The notes under the pieces: generated by a model | Told to the model about the DNA's origin: nothing | Databases searched by the model: none | The model's input: the letters and a program-made list of their open reading frames with translations, nothing else | Origin: Deltaproteobacteria bacterium | GTDB taxonomy: Bacteria > Myxococcota_A > UBA9160 > JAFDDA01 | Reading direction: 5' to 3' | DNA length: 64,000 bases | NCBI GenBank assembly: GCA_019311105.1 | Contig: JAFDDA010000011.1 | Location: 1 to 64,000, forward strand | Translations under genes and position numbers: made by a program | Shown: positions 16,891 to 24,449 of the stretch, piece by piece | How the letters are laid out: each line of letters begins with the position of its first letter | Position numbering within the stretch: the first letter of the stretch is position 1

Positions 16891-17777
16891 GGGTCTAGGC
16901 TCTCCACGGCCTCGCGCTTCTCCTCATCGTAGGCCGATACGTACCGCTTGACGACGTTCAGGTCGTCCCACCCGCCCAGCTCGCGAACGGTCTCGAGGCT
17001 CGCCCCATTTCGGTGCATCTGACTGGCCCAGGTCCGGCGCAGCTGATGCAGACCCGGCTTCCGCGTGTCACGAAGCCCTGCCCGCTCCCAGATCTTCTTC
17101 ATCGCCTTGTCCATCGCGGAGGTCACCGGCTGATGGGGGTCACGCCGCTTCGGGAAGAGCCACGCGCCTCGAAGAGTTGCGATGTGGTCTTTGAGTCGGA
17201 GTGACAACTGCTCCGCAAAGGGAACGCTCCGGCACTCCCAGTCCTTGGGCTCCCAGGCGACCCCGTGGCGCTCGGAGGTTTTGGACCGGACCTCGATCAT
17301 CCGGTGGTCGAAATCCACGTCTTCGACTCTCAACATCATGATCTCCTCCCGCCTCAAGCCTGCCTTCATCGCCAGGAGAAGCGCCACGTCCCAGGAGGCC
17401 GCGGCCGCTTCGAAGAGGCGATGGACCTGCGCGTCGGAAAGCTTGTCCGGGAGGCCCTTGCGCTGCTTGAGTTCCTTGATCTCGACGAGGTCGGGATGCC
17501 CACGGAGCGGCCCGCCCTTTCGGGCCGCGTGATGCATCGCCGCCTTCAGCACCCGGAAGTCGCCGTTGATCGTGCCGTTCTCCACTCCGTCCCGACGGCG
17601 TCGGATGCGGGCATGAGTCCCGAGATCCTTGTCCGTCATCCGAGACACGTCGAAATCGGCCCCGAAGACCGATTCCAGCATTCGCTGCTTCGATTCGGCA
17701 CTGCGGTGGCTGTTGCCCTTCGTCGTACGGTCCCTCAGACCGTCGACGTAGGCGTCGAGGATCACGCGAAGAGACAC
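16887..17777 (-). CDS. Tyrosine recombinase/phage-type integrase
   Basis: A 296-residue Xer/phage-type integrase. The N-terminal SAM-like core-binding domain spans residues 1 to about 110. The catalytic residues are visible: arginine in MKAGLRREE, the box HQLRRTWASQ, a histidine/tryptophan position in LGGWDD, and the nucleophilic tyrosine in VKRYVSAY close to the C-terminus. GTG at 17777 is the likely start. It abuts the truncated ThiF-like gene on one side and lies about 500 bases from a half tRNA-Cys on the other, so it is the probable agent of an island insertion. No excisionase or transposase was recognised nearby. Confidence 0.85.
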   Translation of the reverse strand: MSLRVILDAYVDGLRDRTTKGNSHRSAESKQRMLESVFGADFDVSRMTDKDLGTHARIRRRRDGVENGTINGDFRVLKAAMHHAARKGGPLRGHPDLVEIKELKQRKGLPDKLSDAQVHRLFEAAAASWDVALLLAMKAGLRREEIMMLRVEDVDFDHRMIEVRSKTSERHGVAWEPKDWECRSVPFAEQLSLRLKDHIATLRGAWLFPKRRDPHQPVTSAMDKAMKKIWERAGLRDTRKPGLHQLRRTWASQMHRNGASLETVRELGGWDDLNVVKRYVSAYDEEKREAVESLDP

Positions 17778-18445
17778 GTGAGGCCAAGGCGCCGACCATG
17801 AATGCGATCGGCTCGGAGAGCCCGATCTGAGCGGCCTGGACCGGAGATGGACTCGTGACCCCTAGTCCCACGCGGATGATGCCGCGGATCCGCTGGCGCT
17901 CCCCTTCGGCTCGATCTCGCGCAACCTCGAGCTCGCCGGTCTGAAGCGAAGCGTTGCCACGAGCCGATCCGCCAAAGAGGTACCGGACCTCTTCCCGGAC
18001 ACGCCACCGGAGCTAGTAGCTCGTGCCGCTCTTGGGCAGGTCCAACGACCCGAACGGCTCCGCGAGAATTCGCTCGACGGCGCGAGATAGGGGGCGACTG
18101 ATGCCCACTCCTGGGCACCAGTGATGCCCAGAACTCGACGAGCCGACATTCCGGGAACTGATGGCTCGGGGCGCTAGATGGGGGGCGTCTTGGGACTTCC
18201 TAGTGAAGCGTCGCACGGTTACCTCCGTGGTACTTCACTTCCCTTTAGTCTAGTTGGCGTTTTGGATAAGGATTCGGCGAAGGATTTGCAGTCCTCTGCC
18301 TTACCACTTGGCTACGGCGCCGCGGGGCGGAGTGTCCCGAAGAATGATGCAGCGTCAAGGTGTTGCACCAACGGACTCGGAGGGGACCGGCTTGCGCAGC
18401 GCAACCGCGCGAGCCCGAGATCACCCCGGCGGCGTCCGACCTCGT
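17778..18445. other. Integration-scar region without a supported gene
   Basis: This 668-base stretch between the integrase and the universal stress gene carries only short frames. A plus-strand frame around 17880-18090 has coding-like composition (LALPFGSISRNLELAG and following) but no start and no recognised family. The half tRNA-Cys at 18275-18321 lies inside. The rest looks like degenerate sequence. Confidence 0.4.
18275..18321 (-). other. tRNA-Cys(GCA) 5'-half relic
   Basis: Minus-strand sequence from 18321 reads GGCGCCG (acceptor 5' strand), a D arm GCCAAGTGGTAAGGC, and an anticodon arm GAGGA-CTGCAAA-TCCTT with anticodon GCA. After the anticodon stem the T arm and the matching CGGCGCC acceptor strand are absent; the sequence continues as unrelated DNA. 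The gene is therefore a broken tRNA-Cys, and a functional copy must exist elsewhere. It is a plausible attachment site or recombination scar for the adjacent integrase. Confidence 0.6.
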
Positions 18446-19363
18446 TCAGTCAGGGTCGCGCGGCAGCTTGGACGTCACGGTCATCACCGAACACGGCGCC
18501 GCGCGCAGGGTTCGCTCGGCCACGCTCCCGATCAGGAGACGGGAGACGCCGGTGTTCCCACGTGTGCCCATCACGATCAGCTGGCAGCCGATCTCCTTCG
18601 CCACCTCGGCGATCACCTCCGGCGGCTGCCCGGGCCGCCCATGGAGGGTGGCGACGAGCCCCCCGTCTGCGACCTGGCGCTTCGCGCCCTCGAGCAGCTC
18701 GCTTCCGCAGTCTCGCATCCGCTGCTCGATCTCGACCCCGAGCGCAGACGCATAGACCGAGGGAAGGAAGGCTCGCGGCATCTCGATCGCGTGAACCAGA
18801 TCCACCGCGGCATCCAGGCGCCCTGCCAACGCCGTGGCGGCATCGACCGCTCGATCGGAGTCGGCAGAGGAGTCGACGGCGACGAGGATCCGTCGGATCG
18901 CTTCGGCCGCAGCCTTGGCGGGCTCCTTGACGACGATGACCGGGCAGTAGATCGACCGGACCGCGTCCGCGGCCGTGCTGCCGAAGAAAGCCTTCCGGAC
19001 CTTGCCCTGACCCTGGGTCCCCATCACCACCAGATCGGCATGATTGGCGTCCACCGCCTCTCGAATCGCTTTGGTCACATCGGAGACATCGACCACGCTA
19101 CCGGTCACCGAGGCGATGCCGTCCGCCTCCAGGTTCTTGCGCGCCTCCTCCAGCCGCTCCTCAGCGGCCTGCTGAACGGCCTCCCAGACCGCGCCGGGAA
19201 CGGAGACCTCGTACGGGACGAAGAGCTTCGGAACCGAGATGGCGTGCACCAGGTGGATGGCAGCTCCGTCGGGCCGCGCCAGGACGGCTGCCCGCGCCAT
19301 CGCCGCTCGTGCCGAAGCCGAGAAGTCGGTGGGCACCACGATGTTTCGGATCGGATTCAACAT
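18446..19363 (-). CDS. Universal stress protein, tandem UspA domains
   Basis: A 305-residue cytoplasmic protein made of two UspA domains. The first starts IRNIVVPTDFSASAR and has the nucleotide-binding motif GTQGQGKVRKAFFGS; the second starts IRRILVAVDSSADS and has GTRGNTGVSRLLIGS. Both keep the G-x2-G-x9-G(S/T) pattern, so ATP binding is expected. The ATG at 19363 follows a GGGGGG-rich ribosome-binding site and is preferred over the track start at 19459, which overlaps hsp20. The gene lies 55 bases after hsp20 and is probably transcribed from the hsp20 promoter. Confidence 0.85.
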   Translation of the reverse strand: MLNPIRNIVVPTDFSASARAAMARAAVLARPDGAAIHLVHAISVPKLFVPYEVSVPGAVWEAVQQAAEERLEEARKNLEADGIASVTGSVVDVSDVTKAIREAVDANHADLVVMGTQGQGKVRKAFFGSTAADAVRSIYCPVIVVKEPAKAAAEAIRRILVAVDSSADSDRAVDAATALAGRLDAAVDLVHAIEMPRAFLPSVYASALGVEIEQRMRDCGSELLEGAKRQVADGGLVATLHGRPGQPPEVIAEVAKEIGCQLIVMGTRGNTGVSRLLIGSVAERTLRAAPCSVMTVTSKLPRDPD

Positions 19364-19418
19364 GAGAAATCCCCCCTGGGCGACCTGTGCCGACTCTCGT
19401 TCGAACGGATCGGTCGGC

Positions 19419-19847
19419 TCAACCCTTGCCGATCTCGATGCTTCGCCCTCGCGCCGCACGGCCCGAGCGCTTCGGAATCTTGAGCCTCAACACGCCGTTC
19501 TTGAAGCGCGCATCGATGGCGTCGGGATCGGCGTCGGTCGGGAGCGAAAGAACGCGCTGGGCGAGACCATAGGAGCGTTCGACCCAGTGGTAGCCCTCCT
19601 CGCTCTCCTCCTCCTCGCGCCGCTTCTCGGCCCGAATCACCAACGTGTGTCCCTTCACGTCGAGAGACACGTCACTGCGTTCCACCCCGGGGAGCTCTGC
19701 ACGAACCGAGTAGGCCTTCTTGCTCTCCGAGATGTCCAAGCTCGGACGAACCAGTTCCTGGCCGACGGGCCCGCGGTCCGGCACGCCGGCCGCGGCCGGG
19801 TCTTCTTCCTTGAACCAATTCCAGGGCGCGATCTTGTTCCAATCCAT
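19419..19847 (-). CDS. Small heat-shock protein Hsp20 (alpha-crystallin family)
   Basis: A 142-residue ATP-independent chaperone. The alpha-crystallin domain runs from about residue 40, with ELPGVERSDVSLDVKGHTLVI, the VERSYGLAQRVLSLP strand and the conserved FKNGVLRLKIPK. The C-terminal tail RSIEIG carries an I-x-I oligomerisation motif. The N-terminus (MDWNKIAPWNWFKEED) is typical of the class found with universal stress proteins. The ATG at 19847 is chosen over 19883. A near-perfect -24/-12 promoter lies 40-57 bases upstream. Confidence 0.9.
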   Translation of the reverse strand: MDWNKIAPWNWFKEEDPAAAGVPDRGPVGQELVRPSLDISESKKAYSVRAELPGVERSDVSLDVKGHTLVIRAEKRREEEESEEGYHWVERSYGLAQRVLSLPTDADPDAIDARFKNGVLRLKIPKRSGRAARGRSIEIGKG

Positions 19848-19888
19848 GCTCGGCTCTCCCCTTAGACCTTGGATGCGTCTCATTGGTT

Positions 19889-19904
19889 CGCAAGCTCCGT
19901 GCCA
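19889..19904 (-). promoter_or_regulatory. Sigma-54 (RpoN) promoter of hsp20-usp
   Basis: Minus-strand TGGCACGGAGCTTGCG matches the RpoN consensus TGGCACG-N4-TTGC at all fixed positions except the final base. Transcription would start near 19878, giving a leader of about 30 bases to the hsp20 ATG. Confidence 0.7.
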
Positions 19905-20149
19905 GCGCGTGAGACGTTCGATCGGCTCCGTCGAGGTCTGCGGGGCATGCTGTCACCAACCGAGGCGCTGCGCCTCGAACCTGGCGGTTCCGACCTCCCG
20001 TTCACCCTTCGGGGTTTGTGGCTGCCGAACTGCACGAACATCCCGGGCAGGCCAGCTGATCCGACGGGACGTACCGCGAGAGTCGTCACAGCCCCCAAGA
20101 GCACGGAGTCCGGCCTCCGAGATCCGGCGCCTCGCGGTGAGCCCCTACT
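19905..20149. promoter_or_regulatory. Divergent control region between two RpoN promoters
   Basis: This non-coding stretch separates the hsp20 promoter from the promoter of the basic protein gene. It contains the dyad GAGGCGCTGCGCCTC near 19970, a candidate upstream activator site. No gene is supported here. Confidence 0.35.
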
Positions 20150-20165
20150 TGGAACGGCGCTTGCA
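20150..20165 (+). promoter_or_regulatory. Sigma-54 (RpoN) promoter of the basic protein gene
   Basis: TGGAACGGCGCTTGCA has the invariant GG-N10-GC spacing and matches TGGCACG-N4-TTGCA with one mismatch. Transcription would start near 20176, about 37 bases before the ATG at 20213. Confidence 0.65.
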
Positions 20166-20212
20166 CTCGACCGGAGTCAGAACAGATGCCTTCCAAACCG
20201 GAGGACCGAACC

Positions 20213-20620
20213 ATGGCCGCCCAGAAGAAGACGCCCCGCCGAGCTGCCCAGAGTCGAAAGACCAAGACATCCAAACGAAAGACGAAGGGGGTGCTCGCTC
20301 GGCTCGAGGACGACTTCCCGAAGACCCTGAAAGCCTACTCCCAGCGTTTCCGTAAGGGCCTCACACGGCTCGAGCGTGACCTCGTGAAGCAGGAGCTCAG
20401 CGCCCGGCGCAAGGCAGCTCGCCTGTTGCGCGAAGCGAGCCATCAGCTCGGTCGGCTCGAGGCTCGGGGCGAGCGTGAGTTCAAGCGACGAGCGACTCGA
20501 GCCCGAAAGGACGCCGATCGCGTGCTGACAAGGCTCGAACGCGCAATCGACCCGACGCCGCCTCGACGAAAGAAGAAGGCCGTGCGTGCCACCGCGAAGC
20601 GAGCGAGCTCGAGCGCCTGA
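20213..20620 (+). CDS. Highly basic coiled-coil protein
   Basis: A 135-residue lysine/arginine-rich protein. A disordered basic N-terminus (KKTPRRAAQSRKTKTSKRKT) precedes a long amphipathic helix with leucine spacing (for example LTRLERDLVKQEL) and a second basic tail (PPRRKKKAVRATAKRAS). The composition suggests nucleic-acid binding, like histone H1-type or polyhydroxyalkanoate-granule proteins, but no family is certain. The ATG at 20213 follows CGGAGG at good spacing and is preferred to 20186. It is driven by the -24/-12 promoter at 20150, divergent from hsp20. Confidence 0.6.
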   Translation: MAAQKKTPRRAAQSRKTKTSKRKTKGVLARLEDDFPKTLKAYSQRFRKGLTRLERDLVKQELSARRKAARLLREASHQLGRLEARGEREFKRRATRARKDADRVLTRLERAIDPTPPRRKKKAVRATAKRASSSA

Positions 20621-20908
20621 GCCGCTGGGCCCTCGCCGAAGGCCGATTCGATCGGATCACTGACTCGACCGCCGGTGTCGGCTCGAATCGGGTTCCGGTC
20701 GGACGGCCTCGGATCGGTTCCGGTCGACCCGTCGGACGGTGTCGTTCTCAGTGAGCCGACCCCCATCGTGGGTGCCTTTCGGGGCGGGCCTTCAGAGCCT
20801 CCAACTAGTCGTCGGGGACGACCCCGAGGGAAAGAGAGGCCCGCCAGGCCGTGGCGGATCGCCGGCCCGCCTGGACGGGACCCATCCGCAGCGTACCCTC
20901 CTCGATCG

Positions 20909-21571
20909 ATGGCCCAACGACACCCTCACCTTCCCGTCGGAGTTCCGTTTCACGAGAACCGCTCCCTGCAGGTGGCGACCGGGGCCTACGGCGCATTCTG
21001 GGCGGCGATGGCGATGGCTCCCGTCTCGCGCGAGACGTGGCTGCTCGAGAACCTGCTGGTCTTCTTCCTTGTCGGTGCGCTCGTGGCGACCCACCGGCGC
21101 TTCGTCTTTTCGAACGTCTCCTACGCGTCGATCCTCGCCTTCCTGGTTCTCCACGCGATCGGTTCCCACTACACCTACTCGGCCGTGCCCGCGGGCCAGT
21201 GGCTGCAGGAAGCGCTCGGTCTCGGACGCAACCACTACGATCGCGTGGTCCACTTCGCCTTCGGGTTGCTGCTCGGCTATCCGCTGCGCGAGATGACCCT
21301 GCGCGTCACCCACGTCCACGGCGGCTGGAGCTTCGTGATCCCGGTGATCGCGATCCTCGCCCTCAGCTCCTTCTACGAGATCATCGAGTCCTGGGCGGCC
21401 CGCACGGTCGACCCGGACCTCGGGCTCGCCTTCGTCGGAGCCCAGGGCGACCTGTGGGACGGCCAGAAGGACATGACTCTCGCGCTGGTCGGGTGCTTGT
21501 TCGCATTGGCGGCGGGCGCGGCGCACCGGCGCCGAAGCGGGCACGAGGCCTACGTCGGCCCGGAGGCGTAG
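20909..21571 (+). CDS. DUF2238/YjdF-like membrane protein
   Basis: A 220-residue inner-membrane protein with about six hydrophobic segments. It fits the DUF2238 (YjdF) family through the charged loop HNHYDRVVHFAFG-like pattern (here GRNHYDRVVHFAFG), the segment SSFYEIIESWAA and the motif FVGAQGDLWDGQKDM near the C-terminus. The ATG at 20909 begins where the family-like sequence begins; the track start at 20675 adds a low-quality N-terminal stretch. Function of the family is unknown. It is followed 59 bases later by crcB on the same strand. Confidence 0.75.
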   Translation: MAQRHPHLPVGVPFHENRSLQVATGAYGAFWAAMAMAPVSRETWLLENLLVFFLVGALVATHRRFVFSNVSYASILAFLVLHAIGSHYTYSAVPAGQWLQEALGLGRNHYDRVVHFAFGLLLGYPLREMTLRVTHVHGGWSFVIPVIAILALSSFYEIIESWAARTVDPDLGLAFVGAQGDLWDGQKDMTLALVGCLFALAAGAAHRRRSGHEAYVGPEA

Positions 21572-21630
21572 GACCAGGCCGGCGTCATCGCGCTTGCATG
21601 CTGCGCCCCCCGTTCGTTAGACCGGAGGCC

Positions 21631-22002
21631 ATGCAGTGGCTGTTGCTCTTCGTCGGAGGCGGGCTCGGCGCCGTCGCCCGCTTCGGGCTCGGCTCGTGGG
21701 TTCTGACCCGCGTGGGCGAGGGCTTTCCGTGGGGAACCCTTTGCGTGAACTGGCTCGGCTGTGCCGCGATCGGTGTTGCCGCAGCAGCTCTCGCCGGCGG
21801 AGCCCAAGGGCCGTCCGTCCGCCTCTTCTTTGTGACCGGCCTGCTCGGCGGCTTCACCACCTTCTCGGCTTTCGGGCTCGAGACCTTCGAGCTGCTTGCA
21901 GATGGCGAGGCCAGCCGAGCCTTCCTCTACGTGGCGGGGAGCGTGGCCGGCGGCCTCGCGGCCGTGGCGCTTGGCTTCACGCTGGCGCGGGCAGCAGGCT
22001 AG
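21631..22002 (+). CDS. crcB: Fluoride ion channel CrcB/Fluc
   Basis: A 123-residue protein with four transmembrane helices, typical of the dual-topology dimeric fluoride channel. Family motifs are GGGLGAVARFGL, GTLCVNWLGC and TGLLGGFTTFSAFGLE, which include the pore asparagine and phenylalanines. The ATG at 21631 follows ACCGGAGG at ideal spacing. The stop overlaps the convergent downstream gene by 4 bases. I looked for a fluoride riboswitch upstream and did not see one. Confidence 0.92.
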   Translation: MQWLLLFVGGGLGAVARFGLGSWVLTRVGEGFPWGTLCVNWLGCAAIGVAAAALAGGAQGPSVRLFFVTGLLGGFTTFSAFGLETFELLADGEASRAFLYVAGSVAGGLAAVALGFTLARAAG

Positions 22003-22466
22003 TCGAGGCCCTCGGCCAGGGGGTGGAACTCCGTTTCCCAGACGGCGCCGAATCGGCCGTCTCGTTCTTCAACACAGGCAAGAAGTTCTGCATGAGCCGC
22101 TCGCTCGAAACGCGCCGACAGACCGCCCGGCACCAGCTCCGTTTTCACGGAGCAGAGCCACGCGCCGTCGATCGGCGAGTTTCGCAGCGTCGACGGATCG
22201 AGGGTCTCGCGCGTTCCGTCCGAGAGCTCGATCTCACCCGTGCGGGCGTCGAAACCCAGCGCGAAGAACGCCGCCTCCTCCACCTCGATCTGCCCGCGGA
22301 AGTGTCGCACGAAAACGACGTACTCTTCTTCGTCGGGCAGGTAGCAAACGTGGCGATCGAAGTGCTCGCGCATCTTGCGATGGCGGATGGGCTCGCCCCC
22401 GTGGGTCCAGGATCCGTCGTGGTGGAGAACGAGGCCGAAGGGCCGAAGCGGAGGCGAGCCGGGCAC
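21999..22466 (-). CDS. Conserved hypothetical protein, DUF1285-like N-terminus
   Basis: A 155-residue soluble protein. The N-terminal pattern HHDGSWTHGGEPIRHRKMREHF resembles the start of DUF1285-type proteins, and the rest is beta-rich and acidic (IELSDGTRETLDPSTLR). GTG at 22466 is chosen because it directly follows the stop of the 80-residue gene (22472); the ORF-track extension to 22598 is antisense-like. It is the last gene of the nuoB-lpd-E2-lipB-nuoICD run. No function can be given. Confidence 0.6.
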   Translation of the reverse strand: MPGSPPLRPFGLVLHHDGSWTHGGEPIRHRKMREHFDRHVCYLPDEEEYVVFVRHFRGQIEVEEAAFFALGFDARTGEIELSDGTRETLDPSTLRNSPIDGAWLCSVKTELVPGGLSARFERAAHAELLACVEERDGRFGAVWETEFHPLAEGLD

Positions 22467-22471
22467 GGCCC

Positions 22472-22714
22472 CTACTCGGGGAGGCTCTCCGGCGTGGCCT
22501 CGCCATCGGGCGAGACGCGGAAGACGCCCAGCAGGTCGTAGCGGTTCCAGAGCACCACGCGATCGACGGCTTCGCCGGCCTCGCCGCGGTAGATCCACTT
22601 CTCGTTCCAGCGCACGCCGTGCTCCTCGGTGGTGCGCGGGTCGTTGGCGCTGCCCACCTGATCCGTGGGCTCGCCGAAGTGCTTCCAGACATCCTTGCGG
22701 GTCGGGTTCGCCAC
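22472..22714 (-). CDS. Small conserved hypothetical protein
   Basis: An 80-residue protein starting at a GTG that shares one base with the nuoD stop codon (22714), so it is translationally coupled to nuoD. It reads MANPTRKDVWKHFGEP and has an aromatic, acidic core (EKWIYRGEAGEAVDRVVLW). The ORF track shows a 424-residue frame because the nuoD antisense frame lacks stops; only the last 80 residues are credible. Function unknown, possibly linked to complex I. Confidence 0.6.
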   Translation of the reverse strand: MANPTRKDVWKHFGEPTDQVGSANDPRTTEEHGVRWNEKWIYRGEAGEAVDRVVLWNRYDLLGVFRVSPDGEATPESLPE

Positions 22715-23961
22715 TAGCGGTCGCACTCCCCGCCGATCATGTTGACGAAGTCGAAGGTCGGGATGATGTCCGCCAGAAGCGCACCGCGCACCATCAGCGG
22801 GAGCGGCGCGAGGTTGATGAGGCTCGGCGGGCGGCAGCGGACCTTCCAGGGCACGGCGGAGCCGTCGGAGACGAGGTAGAAGCCGAGTTCGCCGTTCGCC
22901 GACTCGATCGCCAGGTAGCCCTCGCCGGCCGGGACGCGCGGCCCTTCGGTCACGGCCTTGAACTGCTGGATCAGCTCTTCCATGTGGTTGAAGACACGCC
23001 CCTTGGCGGGCCAACGCACGCGCGGGTCGTCGACGTTCACCGGGCCATCGCCCAGGTCTTCGAGGCGCTCGAGGCACTGCTCGACGATCCGCAGGCTCTG
23101 ATGCATTTCCTCGACGCACACGAGGTAGCGGTCGTAGTTGTCGCCGACCTCTCCGATGGGGACGTCGAAATCGATCTGGTCGTACACCAGGTAGGGCTCG
23201 GCCTTCCTCACGTCGAGGGGCACACCGGCTGCGCGCAGCAGCGGCCCGGTGACGGCGTAGCGGATGCACTCCTCCTTCGAGAGGATGCCCGTGCCCTTCA
23301 GCCGGTCGACGAAGATGCGGTTCCGGGTGACGACCTTGTCGAAGTCCGCGAGCAGCGTGCGGATCGTCGCGATGTTGGCGCGAGCCGTGCGCGCGAAATC
23401 CTTCGGCATGCCGTGCTTCACGCCGCCGATGCGGATGTAGTTCGAGGTGAGACGCGCGCCGCACAGCATCTCGCACAGATCCCAGACGAGTTCGCGGGCC
23501 TCGATGCCATAGATGAAAGGCGTCATGGCCTGCATCTCGAGGCAGGCGGCGCCGCAGCGGGTCAGGTGGTCGGCCACCCGCGACAACTCCGACGACATGA
23601 CCCGCAGCCACTGGCAGCGTTCGGGCGTCTCGAGCCCGAGCAGCTTCTCGACCGCCATGCAGTAGCCGAGGTTCGACAGGATCGAGGAGTTGTAGTTGAG
23701 GCGGTCGGTGTAGGGGATCGCCTGATACCAGGTGCCCGCCTCGCATTCCTTCTCGAAACCGCGGTGCAGGTAGCCCACCGCCACGTCCAAATCGACGACC
23801 GTCTCGCCATCGAGCTCCACCGTGAACTTCACCGTCCCGTGGGTCGCCGGATGCGACGGCCCCATGTTCAGGATCTGGTGTTCGGTGTGGAGGTCGCGCT
23901 CGAGGTCGTCTTCCGGGCCTTCGCGCGGGCGCTCGGTCAAGAATGTGGGTTCGGAGGACAT
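22714..23961 (-). CDS. nuoD: NADH-quinone oxidoreductase subunit D
   Basis: A 415-residue 49-kDa-type subunit of the peripheral arm of complex I that helps form the quinone site. Landmarks are NMGPSHPATHGTVKF near residue 30, GYLHRGFEKE, IPYTDRLNYN and the C-terminal DIIPTFDFVNMIGGECDR. The histidine in PSHPATHG corresponds to the quinone-binding histidine. The ATG at 23961 (MSSEPTF) overlaps the nuoC stop by one base. The ORF-track extension upstream overlaps nuoC and is not real. Confidence 0.95.
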   Translation of the reverse strand: MSSEPTFLTERPREGPEDDLERDLHTEHQILNMGPSHPATHGTVKFTVELDGETVVDLDVAVGYLHRGFEKECEAGTWYQAIPYTDRLNYNSSILSNLGYCMAVEKLLGLETPERCQWLRVMSSELSRVADHLTRCGAACLEMQAMTPFIYGIEARELVWDLCEMLCGARLTSNYIRIGGVKHGMPKDFARTARANIATIRTLLADFDKVVTRNRIFVDRLKGTGILSKEECIRYAVTGPLLRAAGVPLDVRKAEPYLVYDQIDFDVPIGEVGDNYDRYLVCVEEMHQSLRIVEQCLERLEDLGDGPVNVDDPRVRWPAKGRVFNHMEELIQQFKAVTEGPRVPAGEGYLAIESANGELGFYLVSDGSAVPWKVRCRPPSLINLAPLPLMVRGALLADIIPTFDFVNMIGGECDR

Positions 23962-24449
23962 CAGTTCCTCGGCCCGACGAGGGGCTGACGCCGCTCCTTC
24001 GGGTAGTCCTTGCGAAGGGGGTGCCCTTCGAAGTCTTCGTAGAGGAGGAGCCGCTTCAACTCGGGGTGGCCCGTGAAGCGGATGCCGTAGAGGTCCCAGA
24101 CCTCGCGCTCCATCCAGTTCGCCGACGGCCACAGGTCGCACGCCGTCGCGATCTCGCACGGGTCTTCTGCAACCCGTGCTTTGACCCGCAGGCGGTGGTT
24201 CTTCGTGACGGAGTAGAGGTGATAGACGACTTCGAAACGCGGCGTCTCCCCGAGATAGTCGACGGCACACAGGTCCGTCAGCATCTCGAACTCGCAGTCC
24301 GCGTCGTCCCGCAGGAAGCGCAGCACCTCGACCACGGCAGCGGGATCGACGAGCGCCGTGGCATCGCCAAGGTCGGCGTGCGTGGCTTGAATCGCTTCGG
24401 GCATGGCCGCGAGGAGGCGGCCGAGGGCGGCGGAACCGTGGTCTTCCAT
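23961..24449 (-). CDS. nuoC: NADH-quinone oxidoreductase subunit C
   Basis: A 162-residue 30-kDa-type subunit of complex I. The family core is EMLTDLCAVDYLG, FEVVYHLYS and the signature WMEREVWDLYGIRFTGHPELKRLL followed by LRKDYPK. It sits between nuoI and nuoD with one-base overlaps on both sides. In most genomes nuoC follows nuoB; here nuoB is about 4 kb upstream, separated by 2-oxoacid dehydrogenase and lipoate genes. Confidence 0.95.
   Translation of the reverse strand: MEDHGSAALGRLLAAMPEAIQATHADLGDATALVDPAAVVEVLRFLRDDADCEFEMLTDLCAVDYLGETPRFEVVYHLYSVTKNHRLRVKARVAEDPCEIATACDLWPSANWMEREVWDLYGIRFTGHPELKRLLLYEDFEGHPLRKDYPKERRQPLVGPRN

Noticed and set aside
18446-18446. Complete tRNA-Cys near 18.3 kb
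   Set aside because: The 3' half (T arm, acceptor strand) is missing, so it is listed as a relic and not as a tRNA gene.
21560-21630. Fluoride riboswitch before crcB
   Set aside because: I could not find the conserved crcB-motif core or its pseudoknot in the short leader.
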